NCBI GenBank assembly: GCA_030432295.1
Contig: JAUIHI010000013.1
Coordinates: 1-64,000 of the forward strand
DNA length: 64,000 nt
Reading direction: 5' to 3'
From: Anaerolineae bacterium
Lineage (GTDB): Bacteria > Chloroflexota > Anaerolineae > Caldilineales > Caldilineaceae
Part shown: in pieces, positions 1 to 8,394 of the stretch
Layout of the letters: each line of letters begins with the position of its first letter
How positions within the stretch are numbered: position 1 is the stretch's first letter
Made by a program: the position numbers and the translations under genes
The notes under the pieces: generated by a model
Seen by the model: the letters and a program-made list of their open reading frames with translations, nothing else
Databases searched by the model: none
What the model was told of the DNA's origin: nothing

Positions 1-143
1 CCCCGGCATGCGTTGGTCCCGCACCGGGGCCGAGAATCTCCTCCCCATTCGGGCTGCCGTCCTCAGTGGTCGCTTCGACCAAATCTGGGCTGCCTCCAAA
101 AACTTGCCACCAACTTGAATTACACCCGAATCAAGTCGCTTCG

Positions 144-172
144 TTGACAGACGAGGAAGAGAGACATACAAT
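144..172 (+). promoter_or_regulatory. Sigma70-type promoter of the serpin gene
   Basis: TTGACA at 144-149 and TACAAT at 167-172 are separated by exactly 17 bases. Transcription would begin near 179. This excludes an upstream in-frame ATG at 66 and supports the serpin start at 216. I see no supportable gene in bases 1-143. Confidence 0.75.
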
Positions 173-215
173 TGTAGCGAATGATTCCGACTCTCGAAGT
201 GGACGTCAAAGGCGC

Positions 216-1373
216 ATGGATAACACTTCTCTTTCCGATCAGCTACTGTCAACAGTCGCGGGCAACACCCAATTCGCCCTGAACCTCTACGCTCAGTTGC
301 GGGTCAATCCGGGCAATCTGTTTTTCTCACCCTACAGTATCTCCACCGCATTGGCGATGACCTACGCTGGTGCCCGGGAGGAGACGGAAGCCCAGATGGC
401 CCAGGTTCTGCACTTCACTGAACAGGCCAAGACACATCGGGTATTTGCCCAGTTGCGGGCGCGTATGGAGGAGATTGACCGGGCCGACGTGAACAATCTG
501 CGTGTTGCCAACCGGCTGTGGCCTCACCAGTGTTACCCTTTTCTGCAACCTTTTCTGGACATCTGCCGGGAAGAATACGCTGCGACACCCGTACCCGTGG
601 ACTACAATGAACCGGAAGCAGCCCGGCAAATCATTAACGATTGGGTGGCACAGGAAACAGAAGATAAGATTCGGGAATTGATTACGCCCGGTATTTTGAA
701 CACACTGACCCGGCTGGTGCTGGTCAACGCCATTTACTTCAAAGGCAATTGGGCCAGCCAATTCGACAAAGCCAAGACCGAGACAGCGCCCTTTTGGATC
801 GGGCCGAGTGAGAGCATTGAAGCGCCGCTGATGCAGCAGCAGGCGACGTTTCCCTATGGGGAAACCGCGGACGTGCAGATCGTCGAGTTGCCCTTTGTGG
901 GAGACGATCTGTCGCTGGTTGTGCTGCTGCCCAGAGAACGGGACGGGCTTCGGAAGATCGAAGAGAGCCTTTCCGCTCCTGATTTGCACAGTTGGTTGCG
1001 GCGATTGCGCCCCCGCGAAGTCGATCTTTGCCTGCCCCGCTTCCGGGTGAACAGTAGTTTTCGCCTGGACAGCACCCTGCGCGCGCTGGGAATGGCCGAT
1101 GCTTTTGACGATGCGAAGGCGGACTTCTCCGGTATGGATGGAGAGAAGTGGCTCTGCATCGCGGCTGTGCTCCACCAGGCCTATATGGAAGCCAATGAAG
1201 AAGGAGCCGAGGCTGCCGCTGCCACCGCTGTGGTAATGAAATTGCGCAGCTTGCCACCGCCTCCACCCATTGTCCGGGCCGATCACCCCTTTCTTTTTCT
1301 GCTGCGCGAGAAGCAGACCGGTAGCCTGCTCTTTATGGGGCGTGTGGTCAACCCGGTTGCCCAATCCGATTGA
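216..1373 (+). CDS. Serpin family serine protease inhibitor
   Basis: Serpins inhibit proteases by a suicide mechanism in which the cleaved reactive-centre loop inserts into a beta sheet. The 385-residue product covers the whole fold: N-terminal helices (FFSPYSISTALAMTYAGA), the LVLVNAIYFKGNW strand, and the C-terminal LLFMGRVVNP signature. The hinge reads EEGAEAAAATA, with small residues as in inhibitory serpins. Counting from hinge Gly330 as P15 puts P1-P1' at Arg344-Ser345, which predicts a trypsin-like target. A five-proline run follows. No signal peptide is visible, so it is probably cytoplasmic. ATG 216 follows AAAGG and lies about 37 bases after the predicted transcription start. Family identity is secure; the P1 assignment is a positional inference. 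Confidence 0.93.
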   Translation: MDNTSLSDQLLSTVAGNTQFALNLYAQLRVNPGNLFFSPYSISTALAMTYAGAREETEAQMAQVLHFTEQAKTHRVFAQLRARMEEIDRADVNNLRVANRLWPHQCYPFLQPFLDICREEYAATPVPVDYNEPEAARQIINDWVAQETEDKIRELITPGILNTLTRLVLVNAIYFKGNWASQFDKAKTETAPFWIGPSESIEAPLMQQQATFPYGETADVQIVELPFVGDDLSLVVLLPRERDGLRKIEESLSAPDLHSWLRRLRPREVDLCLPRFRVNSSFRLDSTLRALGMADAFDDAKADFSGMDGEKWLCIAAVLHQAYMEANEEGAEAAAATAVVMKLRSLPPPPPIVRADHPFLFLLREKQTGSLLFMGRVVNPVAQSD

Positions 1374-1415
1374 TATTCTATTTTCCCATCCCCCACCCAT
1401 CAGGAGAATCCCCCA

Positions 1416-2576
1416 ATGTCCCATTACCGAACCGCCGTCATCGCCTGCGGCATCATCGCCCGTGTCCACGCCCGAGGCTGGCTGGGCGTACCCGGCCAAC
1501 CGACCCGCATCGGTGCCATCGCTGACACCAACCCGGACGCGCGCCGGGAGTACGGCGACTTTTTTGATGTAAACGACGAGAACCGCTACAGCGACTACCG
1601 GGAGATGCTGGACGCAGAGCGCCCGGACTTTGTGGATGTCTGCTCCTGGCATCAGCAGCACGCCGAGATGGTCATTGCAGCCGCGGCCCGGCGACCCAAA
1701 GCGATCATCTGCCAGAAGCCAATGGCCGTGGATTTGGGCGAAGCCGACGCGATGCTCACCGCCTGCGAGCGCAACGGCGTCAAACTGATCATCGCCTATC
1801 AGCGCCCCCACCACGCCACGTGGATGAAGGCCCGACAGATGATCCGGGATGGCGTCATCGGCAAAGTGACGCAGGTGCAGGTGGAAGACGGGGGCAATAT
1901 CCTCAACACCAACTCCCACAATATCCGTCTGGCCCTCTTTCTGATGGACGAACCCCAGGTGGAGTGGGTGCTGGGCAGTGTGGAACGCACCACCGATCGG
2001 GTGGAGCGGGGCCTGCCCGCGGAGGACGCCTGTATGGGCATCGCTGGCTGTGACAACGGCGCGACAATTCTGATCGAAGGCAATCTGATCCGGGGGCTGG
2101 GCCAGGGCTGCCGGGTCATCGGCACAGATGGTGTGATGGAGTTCACCACCACCCGCCACCCGGATGAGCAAATTCCCAGCGACGCGCCGATGTACGCGCC
2201 GGAAGGGCCATCGGCCCGCTACAACTACGAGATCGGCGTCGTGCGCTATCTCAACGCTTCGTCCAACGGTTGGCAGCAGGTGGAAGCGCCCTGGCACGAC
2301 TGCTGGGCAAGCCAGTGCCAGGAGGCCATCGATTGGGTGGAGGGGCGCATCGACAAGCCTGTCAGCGGCGCGGAACGGGCGCGGGCCGTGCAGGAGGTGA
2401 TGATGGCTCTCTTTGAATCGGCCCGCAAACGCCAGCGCATCTATCTGCCCCTCAAGACGAAAGTCAACCCGCTTAAACTGATGGTGGAAAACGGCGACCT
2501 GCCTGTGGAATGGCCGGGGCGCTACGAAAGCCGGGCACGCATTGTGCGGGGCGAGGCAATGTCCTGGCATGGATAG
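1416..2576 (+). CDS. Gfo/Idh/MocA family oxidoreductase
   Basis: This is a predicted NAD(P)-dependent sugar or inositol-type dehydrogenase of 386 residues. The N-terminus carries the Rossmann fold (TAVIACGIIARVHARGW) with a variant glycine pattern. The family lysine motif appears as CQKPMAVD near residue 108, corresponding to the usual EKP. The C-terminal half is the alpha/beta substrate domain. AGGAG stands six to ten bases before ATG 1416. It lies 42 bases after the serpin stop and may be cotranscribed with it. The substrate cannot be named from sequence. Confidence 0.88.
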   Translation: MSHYRTAVIACGIIARVHARGWLGVPGQPTRIGAIADTNPDARREYGDFFDVNDENRYSDYREMLDAERPDFVDVCSWHQQHAEMVIAAAARRPKAIICQKPMAVDLGEADAMLTACERNGVKLIIAYQRPHHATWMKARQMIRDGVIGKVTQVQVEDGGNILNTNSHNIRLALFLMDEPQVEWVLGSVERTTDRVERGLPAEDACMGIAGCDNGATILIEGNLIRGLGQGCRVIGTDGVMEFTTTRHPDEQIPSDAPMYAPEGPSARYNYEIGVVRYLNASSNGWQQVEAPWHDCWASQCQEAIDWVEGRIDKPVSGAERARAVQEVMMALFESARKRQRIYLPLKTKVNPLKLMVENGDLPVEWPGRYESRARIVRGEAMSWHG

Positions 2577-2589
2577 GGGAAAGTGCTGT

Positions 2590-3783
2590 ATGTCTACGAG
2601 CCGGTGGATCGTCGGTTTCTTCTGTGCAATGCTGATTTTGAGCGGCTGCGCGCAGCTCGAATCGTTCGTTGTGGTAGCAACCCCTACCCCTCCGCCCGCG
2701 CCCACCTGGACGCCCACACCCGCGCCTCTCCAGCCGGTTCTTGTGGCCGCCAATGAGGCCGCGCTGGTGGATGCGGCGGGTCTGGACATCGCCGAGCGAC
2801 GGGTGATCGACGTCTACGACCGGGTCGCGCCCTCGGTGGTCAACGTGACGACCCAAGTGCTGCGCCGGGGCTTCTTCTTCGACGTGACACCCCAGGAGGG
2901 GGCTGGCTCTGGCTTTGTGCTGGACAGAGAAGGCCACGTGCTGACCAACTTCCACGTCATCGAAGGCGCGCAGCAGATCGAAGTGACCCTGGACAATGAA
3001 CAGACCTTCCCGGCAGAAGTGGTGGGATCGGACCCCCGCTTCGATCTGGCGGTGCTGAAGATCGACGCACCCGCCGATCTTCTGTCCCCGGTCGATCTGG
3101 GCAGTTCATCCGTCCTGCAAGTGGGCCAGCGGGCCATCGTCATTGGCAATCCCTTCGGCCAGTTCAGCCGCACATTGACCACCGGTGTCATCAGCGCGCT
3201 GGACCGCACACTGGAAGGCCAGGACGGGCGACCCATCAGCGGGGTGATCCAGACCGACGCGGCTATCAACCGGGGCAACTCCGGCGGCCCACTTCTGGAC
3301 AGCAGCGGACGGGTGATAGGCATCAACACCGCCATCTTCAGCCCCAGCGGGACGAATGCGGGCGTGGGATTTGCTGTGCCGGTGGATACGATCGCACGGG
3401 TGCTGCCGGAGTTGATGGAGTTCGGTCGTTATCGCCACCCGTATGTGGGCATCCGTTACGCCTACGCCATCACCCCTGGGCTGGCCCAATCCCTCAGTTT
3501 GCCTGTGGACGCGGGGCTGCTGCTGGTGCAGTTGGATCAGAGCAGCCCCCTGGACAATGCAGGGGTACAAGGCGCACAGAGAGAGGCCATTCTGGGCAAC
3601 CGGCGGGTCTACATCGGCGGCGATATTCTGACCGCTATCGACGGCACGCCGATTGTGTCGATGGAGCAGTTGCAGCTACTTCAGGAGCAGCATCAGATCG
3701 GCGACGAAGTGACGGTCTCCCTCGTGAGCAATGGGAATCCGTTGGAGGTGGTCGTGGCACTGACGGAAGAACCGACGAGATGA
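2590..3783 (+). CDS. HtrA/DegP-like trypsin-type serine protease, lipoprotein
   Basis: This is a predicted extracytoplasmic quality-control protease of 397 residues. A hydrophobic N-terminus ends in a lipobox (LILSGC, Cys20), so the protein is probably lipid-anchored. A Thr/Pro-rich linker (residues 31-50) precedes the chymotrypsin-like domain. The catalytic triad is visible as His122 (TNFHVIEG), Asp152 (RFDLAVLKID) and Ser231 (GNSGGPLLD). One PDZ domain occupies about residues 285-395. I chose ATG 2590 because GGGGA stands nine bases before it and the signal peptide starts there; an in-frame start at 2542 would add a charged, cysteine-rich extension overlapping the previous gene. Confidence 0.93.
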   Translation: MSTSRWIVGFFCAMLILSGCAQLESFVVVATPTPPPAPTWTPTPAPLQPVLVAANEAALVDAAGLDIAERRVIDVYDRVAPSVVNVTTQVLRRGFFFDVTPQEGAGSGFVLDREGHVLTNFHVIEGAQQIEVTLDNEQTFPAEVVGSDPRFDLAVLKIDAPADLLSPVDLGSSSVLQVGQRAIVIGNPFGQFSRTLTTGVISALDRTLEGQDGRPISGVIQTDAAINRGNSGGPLLDSSGRVIGINTAIFSPSGTNAGVGFAVPVDTIARVLPELMEFGRYRHPYVGIRYAYAITPGLAQSLSLPVDAGLLLVQLDQSSPLDNAGVQGAQREAILGNRRVYIGGDILTAIDGTPIVSMEQLQLLQEQHQIGDEVTVSLVSNGNPLEVVVALTEEPTR

Positions 3784-4139
3784 CCACAGATACCCCGAAG
3801 ATGAATACACTTGTGGTACTGCTGGTCTGGCTGCTGCTCTCTGCGCTGGTGGGCTATGTGGGCTGGCAGATCCACGCCACATTGCTGGCTGTCGTGGCGG
3901 CCTGGCTGAGCAGCGATCTACCCCGTCCTTCGGGCTGGGCCACGTGGACACTTGCGCCCATCAGCCGGGCGTCGATTTTCGTGCTGGGCAGTGGCTGGCT
4001 GATCGGCGTCCTCTGGATGGAGCGGGATTTGGGACTGTATCCGCGGCCGAGGGTTTTCTGGCGGCGGGTGGGCAGGCTGCTGGGGTGGCTGGCTGGTGTG
4101 CTGGTGGTCTGCTGGCTGCTGGTCTTTCTGCTGGCGTAA
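3780..4139 (+). CDS. Small membrane protein, function unknown
   Basis: The 119-residue product has about three hydrophobic segments: residues 9-29, a middle stretch near 64-80, and a C-terminal segment rich in Leu, Val and Trp near 98-119. Its ATG overlaps the protease stop as ATGA, indicating translational coupling to the HtrA-like gene. I do not recognise a family. A role at the membrane alongside the protease is only an inference from this coupling. Confidence 0.7.
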   Translation: MTTDTPKMNTLVVLLVWLLLSALVGYVGWQIHATLLAVVAAWLSSDLPRPSGWATWTLAPISRASIFVLGSGWLIGVLWMERDLGLYPRPRVFWRRVGRLLGWLAGVLVVCWLLVFLLA

Positions 4140-4161
4140 GTGAATACAAACCAAAAGAGGC

Positions 4162-4212
4162 GTGAAACGTAAAGCGTGATATCATCCGATGATCTCACGC
4201 TTTACGTTTCAC
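4162..4212. repeat. Perfect 18-bp inverted repeat between convergent genes (GTGAAACGT family)
   Basis: Bases 4162-4179 are the exact reverse complement of 4195-4212, and the 15-base loop has further internal complementarity. It lies between the end of the membrane-protein gene (plus) and the end of clpX (minus), where it could act as a bidirectional terminator, although no U-tract follows. The arm sequence resembles the hairpin at 48407. Confidence 0.85.
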
Positions 4213-4255
4213 ACATCTTTTATGAAAATTCTAAAGCAGCGGGTGTAACTTCCCC

Positions 4256-5668
4256 CTACGCTGCCTGGTCCAACGGTTCCAAACGCACGGGCTGGCCCTG
4301 GGCTGTGAAGAGCTTGGGCGCACGCCGCTGGGTGAAGACCGCCCGGTCCACCACACAGCGCGCGATGTCGTCCCGGCTGGGAATCTCGTACATCATATCC
4401 AGCAGGGCCTCTTCCACAATCGAGCGCAGACCCCGCGCGCCTGTGCGGCGCAGAAAGGCTTCGGTGGCCGCAGCTTCCAGGGCATCTGTCTCGAATTCCA
4501 GTGTCACCCCGTCCATTGTAAAGAGCCGCTGAAACTGGCGCACAATGCTGTTCTTGGGTTTGGTCAAAATCTCGATCATCGCCTGGCGGTCCAGGGCTTG
4601 CAGGCTGACAAAGACCGGCAGCCGTCCCACAAACTCCGGGATCAGGCCAAAGGAGAGCAGATCGTCGGGCATCACCTGGCGCAGCAGACGGCTTTCGTCC
4701 CGGCCATCCTTTTCCAGACGGCGAATCTTCAGTTCCCGCTGCCGTTCGCTCAGATCGTCGGGCAGAGGATGCTCCTCCGGCGTCTTCTCTTCGTACGCCG
4801 CGTGGGTGATGGCCGCCAGCTCCTCGTCCTGCACAAAGCCAAGACCGGCCCGACGTTGGGCACGCTTGCGCACCACTTCGGCCAGCCCCACAAAGGCGCC
4901 GCCACAGATAAAGAGGATATTGCGGGTGTCCAGGGGCACAAACTCCTGCTGGGGATGTTTGCGCCCGGCGTTGGGTGGCACATTGACGGTCGTGCCTTCG
5001 ATGATTTTCAGCAGCGCCTGCTGCACACCTTCGCCGCTCACGTCCCGCGTGATGCTGGGGTTGTCGCCGCCTTTGCGGGCAATTTTGTCGATCTCGTCGA
5101 TGTAGACAATCCCGTAGGCAGCCCGCTGTGCGTCCCAATCCGCGGCTTGCAGCAGACCGACCAGAATGCTCTCCACATCTTCGCCCACATAGCCAGCCTC
5201 GGTCAGGCTGGTGGCGTCGGCGATGGTGAAGGGCACATCCAACATCTGGGCCAGCATCTGGGCCAGGAGTGTCTTGCCGCTGCCAGTGGGACCGATGAGC
5301 AGCACATTGCTTTTGGTAAGCTGTACCTCATCGACCATTTTTTCCTCGTCGGGGATCGCTTCCTGTGTGAGTGCGCTGCTGCCAAAGATGCGCTTGTAGT
5401 GGTTGTAGACAGCCACCGACAGGGATTTCTTGGCCTGGTCCTGGCCGATGACGTACTGGTCCAGGAAGTTGACAATCTCTCTGGGGCGGGGTACTTTGAC
5501 CGGTTCACTGGCTTCGCGAGGGGTAGCAACGCCGCTGCCGACGCCCTCTTCCGCCAGAATCTCCGCACCCAGACGGATGCATTCGTCGCAGATGAAAATA
5601 TCATCCGCGCCGGGAATCAGCCGTTCGACTTCGGATTCGTCTTTGCCGCAAAAGGAACAGGTGTGCAT
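4256..5668 (-). CDS. clpX: ATP-dependent Clp protease ATP-binding subunit ClpX
   Basis: ClpX is the hexameric AAA+ unfoldase that feeds substrates to ClpP. The 470-residue product has the N-terminal zinc finger (Cys4, Cys7, Cys27, Cys30), Walker A GPTGSGKT (126-133), Walker B IVYIDEID (187-194), the GYVG pore loop (159-162), the second pore-loop motif GRKHPQQEF, and an LGF tripeptide (276-278) in place of the usual IGF ClpP-docking loop. A charged insertion of about 40 residues (roughly 281-325) follows the LGF loop and makes the protein longer than the usual 410-430. It is the last gene of tig-clpP-clpX, 112 bases after clpP with a palindrome in the gap. Confidence 0.97.
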   Translation of the reverse strand: MHTCSFCGKDESEVERLIPGADDIFICDECIRLGAEILAEEGVGSGVATPREASEPVKVPRPREIVNFLDQYVIGQDQAKKSLSVAVYNHYKRIFGSSALTQEAIPDEEKMVDEVQLTKSNVLLIGPTGSGKTLLAQMLAQMLDVPFTIADATSLTEAGYVGEDVESILVGLLQAADWDAQRAAYGIVYIDEIDKIARKGGDNPSITRDVSGEGVQQALLKIIEGTTVNVPPNAGRKHPQQEFVPLDTRNILFICGGAFVGLAEVVRKRAQRRAGLGFVQDEELAAITHAAYEEKTPEEHPLPDDLSERQRELKIRRLEKDGRDESRLLRQVMPDDLLSFGLIPEFVGRLPVFVSLQALDRQAMIEILTKPKNSIVRQFQRLFTMDGVTLEFETDALEAAATEAFLRRTGARGLRSIVEEALLDMMYEIPSRDDIARCVVDRAVFTQRRAPKLFTAQGQPVRLEPLDQAA

Positions 5669-5717
5669 GGGTTTGGAATTCTGGGAACAATAAATCTAAG
5701 CGGGTGGGCAGTAATCG

Positions 5718-5780
5718 GTGAACAGTTATCAGTAATCAGTAGCGCTCACACGAGGCCACTGATTACTGATAACCGTTAAC
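5718..5780. repeat. Inverted repeat in the clpP-clpX gap
   Basis: Arms at 5718-5740 and 5758-5780 are complementary over 23 bases apart from a few mismatches, built on the word CAGTTATCAGTAATCAGT. It starts at the clpP stop codon and fills most of the clpP-clpX gap. A strong hairpin here could terminate part of the transcription or protect the upstream message. Confidence 0.8.
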
Positions 5781-6497
5781 TTATTCTTTCGCTTCTTCGG
5801 TCTTCTCCGGTTCGGGCAACTGCTTCTCGCCGCTGCCATCGGACGCCGGCAATTTGATGCGCCCGTCTTCCACAGCGATGATGTCGTTGGCATCGCCCAG
5901 CACGTCGTCGATCAGACCGAACTCTTTGGCTTCCAGCGCGTTCATGTAGCGATCCCGCTCGAAGACCCGTTCAATCTCTTTCCAATCCCGGCCGGTGGCC
6001 CGACCGACGATGTGGAAGAGCTGGGTTTGCAGTCGCTCCTGCTCCCGGAAGGCGATACGCACATCTTCGGTATAGCCCTGGGCGCCGCTGCTGGCCGGGT
6101 GCATGTGGATGGTGGCGTGGGGCAGGGCGTAGCGCTTGCCCTTTGTGCCAGCCGACAGCAGCACAGTGCCCATACTGGCTGTGACGCCCACGGCAAAGGT
6201 GCTGACCGGCGCGTCGATCATTTTCATTGTGTCATAGATGGCCAGACCGGCGTAGATGCTGCCGCCGGGGCTGTTGATGAACATCTGAATCGTCTGGTTG
6301 GGGTCTTCCGAGTTGAGGAAGAGCAACTGGGCCACAATCAGATTCGCCACCTGATCGTTGATAGGTGTGCCCAGAAAAATGATGCGCTCTTTGAGCAACA
6401 GGCTGTAGATGTCGTAGGCCCGTTCGCCCCGACCGCTGCTCTCGATGACCATCGGAACCATACCGGCAGGCATCGGGATCGTGGATGAAAAGTTCAT
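5781..6497 (-). CDS. clpP: ATP-dependent Clp protease proteolytic subunit ClpP
   Basis: This is the serine peptidase of the ClpXP machine. The 238-residue product has the catalytic Ser108 (TASMG), His131 (TIHMHP) and Asp182 (FERDRYMNA), and the INSPGGS oligomerisation region. An acidic, Lys/Glu-rich tail of about 25 residues extends the C-terminus beyond the usual 195-210 residues. AGGGAG lies about eight bases before ATG 6497; an in-frame TTG at 6515 would place the start upstream of this Shine-Dalgarno sequence and is unlikely. It follows tig and precedes clpX, the common bacterial order. Confidence 0.97.
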   Translation of the reverse strand: MNFSSTIPMPAGMVPMVIESSGRGERAYDIYSLLLKERIIFLGTPINDQVANLIVAQLLFLNSEDPNQTIQMFINSPGGSIYAGLAIYDTMKMIDAPVSTFAVGVTASMGTVLLSAGTKGKRYALPHATIHMHPASSGAQGYTEDVRIAFREQERLQTQLFHIVGRATGRDWKEIERVFERDRYMNALEAKEFGLIDDVLGDANDIIAVEDGRIKLPASDGSGEKQLPEPEKTEEAKE

Positions 6498-6649
6498 TGG
6501 TTTCTCCCTGTTCAAATGGGTGTGAATTGTCTCTACAATACCGGCATTTGCTGTCGGCTGTCACACACCCTATGCCCAACCCAAGCGGAAAACTGTAGGA
6601 GACTTCTCAGTCTGCGTGTTTGCGTTCCGTTAGCGGCTGGGAATTGCCT

Positions 6650-6682
6650 CTGTGGGGCGCGTTTCAAAGACACGCCCCACAG
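6650..6682. repeat. Hairpin just after the tig stop
   Basis: Ten-base G/C-rich arms at 6650-6659 and 6673-6682 are perfectly complementary (CTGTGGGGCG). On the minus strand the hairpin follows the trigger factor stop by six bases and no T-tract is seen. It may attenuate tig readthrough into clpP or stabilise the tig message. Confidence 0.65.
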
Positions 6683-6688
6683 GTAAAA

Positions 6689-8164
6689 TTATTCTTTGAC
6701 TTCGGCTACGGGTTCATCAGCCGCTGCTTCCGGGGCTGCTTCGTTTTCGGCTACAACTTCGACCTCAGCGACTGCCTCCGGGGTTTCGCCTTCCACAGCT
6801 TCGCTCTCGTCAGCGTCCACCGGTTCGGGGATTTCCTCGCCCCGGGCAATCGCTTTCACCAGTTCGAAGGTCTTGTCGGTGACGATGCGCTCGACGATGG
6901 AGAGACGGCTGGAGCCTTCCTTCATCATCTCGACCAGACGCTGGCGGGCTTCGATCTGCTCTTCGGTGGCGTCTTCGTCCAGATCGCCAAACATCTCCCC
7001 AACCTGCTCTTCGATCTCCTCATCCGTGGCCGTGACCTTCTCGGCGATGGCGATCTCGGAAAGCACCAGATTGCGGCGCAGCACCTTCTCGGCTTCCTCC
7101 CGCTGTTCTTCCCGGTAGGCTTCCGCCGTCTGATTCGTCATCTCCAGGAAGGCATCCAGGCCCTGAATACCCATCTGGCGGAATCGATAGTCGGTGGTCT
7201 GCATCATCTGGTCGAGTTGCATTTCGACCGCGGCTGGCGGGAAGTCGATTTCGCTCATCTCGACCAATTGGTCGAGGATCGAACCGAGGAACTCATCCTC
7301 CGCGCTTTCCGAGAGTTCTTCTTGCAGGTTTTCCCGGATGCGGGCAATCAGCTCATCCGCGGTTTCAAAGTCCGGGCCGACAGACTGGGCCAGTTCGTCG
7401 GTCAATTCCGGCTTCACATAGGCCTGGTTGCTATGCAGCACAACCTGGAAGCGTACCTTTTCGCCCGCATACATACTGGGGCTGGCTTCCGGCCAGTCGA
7501 TCTCAAATGTCTTCTCATCGCCTGGGACCATTCCCAACAGGGCGGCATCAAAACCAGCCGGTTCCATCGGGTTCTCTTCGTCCGGGGTAATGTCCCAGTC
7601 GGTTTCGTCCATCACAACCGTCTCGGACTCATTGCCGTCCGCATCCAGCACAACTGCCCGGACATCGACATTCATCAGATCGCCATATTGGCTGGGCCGC
7701 TCCACATCGCTGTAGCCAGCTTCCCGTTCGAGAATCTGATCGATGCGGGCCTGGACTTCGGCCTCGTCCAATTCGACCGACGTCTCTTCCACCCGCAAGC
7801 CGCGATAGTCGCCCAGCTTGACTTCGGGGATGAGCGGAACCGTCACGTGGTAGCGCAGCGGCTCCATTTCGATGTCGTTCATCGAGCCAATGCCATAGGG
7901 TTCGATCCCCTCTTGCTCAATGGCCGTTTTGTACATCTCTTGGCCCAGATCGTCCACAAATTCTTCCACCAGCGCACCCACGCCAAAATGGCGTAAAATA
8001 ATGTTGTACGGCGCTTTGCCCTTGCGGAAGCCGGGGATTTTGTACTGATTGGCAACTTTGCGGGCGGCCTTTTGCATTTCCTGCTGGAAACGCGCATCGT
8101 CCACCTCGATAATCAAGCCCAACTGGCGGTGTTCTTTTTCTTCTCTGGTAATTTTGATCGACAT
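6689..8164 (-). CDS. tig: Trigger factor, ribosome-associated chaperone and prolyl isomerase
   Basis: Trigger factor binds the ribosome tunnel exit and helps nascent chains fold. The 491-residue product carries the ribosome-docking signature as PGFRKGKAP near residue 45, then a PPIase-like domain, then the long helical C-terminal substrate-binding arms. The last 50 residues are very acidic and rich in Ala, Glu and Val, with no clear counterpart in shorter homologues. ATG 8164 follows AGAGGG closely. It is first in the tig-clpP-clpX cluster. Confidence 0.96.
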   Translation of the reverse strand: MSIKITREEKEHRQLGLIIEVDDARFQQEMQKAARKVANQYKIPGFRKGKAPYNIILRHFGVGALVEEFVDDLGQEMYKTAIEQEGIEPYGIGSMNDIEMEPLRYHVTVPLIPEVKLGDYRGLRVEETSVELDEAEVQARIDQILEREAGYSDVERPSQYGDLMNVDVRAVVLDADGNESETVVMDETDWDITPDEENPMEPAGFDAALLGMVPGDEKTFEIDWPEASPSMYAGEKVRFQVVLHSNQAYVKPELTDELAQSVGPDFETADELIARIRENLQEELSESAEDEFLGSILDQLVEMSEIDFPPAAVEMQLDQMMQTTDYRFRQMGIQGLDAFLEMTNQTAEAYREEQREEAEKVLRRNLVLSEIAIAEKVTATDEEIEEQVGEMFGDLDEDATEEQIEARQRLVEMMKEGSSRLSIVERIVTDKTFELVKAIARGEEIPEPVDADESEAVEGETPEAVAEVEVVAENEAAPEAAADEPVAEVKE

Positions 8165-8296
8165 CTCTACCCTCTGTCTGGTGATTGCCCGGCTGCCGGA
8201 CGCCGTTTTCCTGAAGTTTGTTGCGGCGTCGAATCGTTCTCTACCCCGTCCAAAAGACGGATGCAGCCCGTGGGGGTCTCATCGTCGCCAATAGGC

Positions 8297-8324
8297 ATAG
8301 TGCCTGAAATGCTTCAGGCACTAT
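8297..8324. repeat. Perfect 12-bp hairpin in the tig leader
   Basis: Bases 8297-8308 pair exactly with 8313-8324 around a four-base loop. It begins a few bases downstream of the predicted -10 box for tig, so it would form at the 5' end of the operon mRNA. A 5' stabilising stem is a reasonable guess. Confidence 0.7.
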
Positions 8325-8329
8325 CGTTT

Positions 8330-8359
8330 AGTATAGCATAGGGCTATAGACACACCCAA
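8330..8359 (-). promoter_or_regulatory. Candidate promoter of tig-clpP-clpX
   Basis: On the minus strand TTGGGT (8359-8354) and TATACT (8335-8330) are spaced by 18 bases. The -10 is good and the -35 is weak. The leader to tig would be about 160 bases. Confidence 0.45.
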
Positions 8360-8394
8360 AGCAGGAGGGCTGTAGGGCGAATTGAGTATCCGCC

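Noticed and set aside
327-2789. An 820-codon open frame on the minus strand opposite the serpin and dehydrogenase genes
   Set aside because: It is the antisense shadow of two well-supported genes, has no family resemblance and no ribosome-binding site, and exists because high-GC codon bias suppresses antisense stops.
4598-5779. A long plus-strand frame opposite clpX
   Set aside because: Antisense of clpX; its translation is low in recognisable motifs, and clpX is certain.
6620-7996. A 458-codon plus-strand frame opposite tig
   Set aside because: Antisense shadow of trigger factor; Phe/His-rich translation typical of such shadows.
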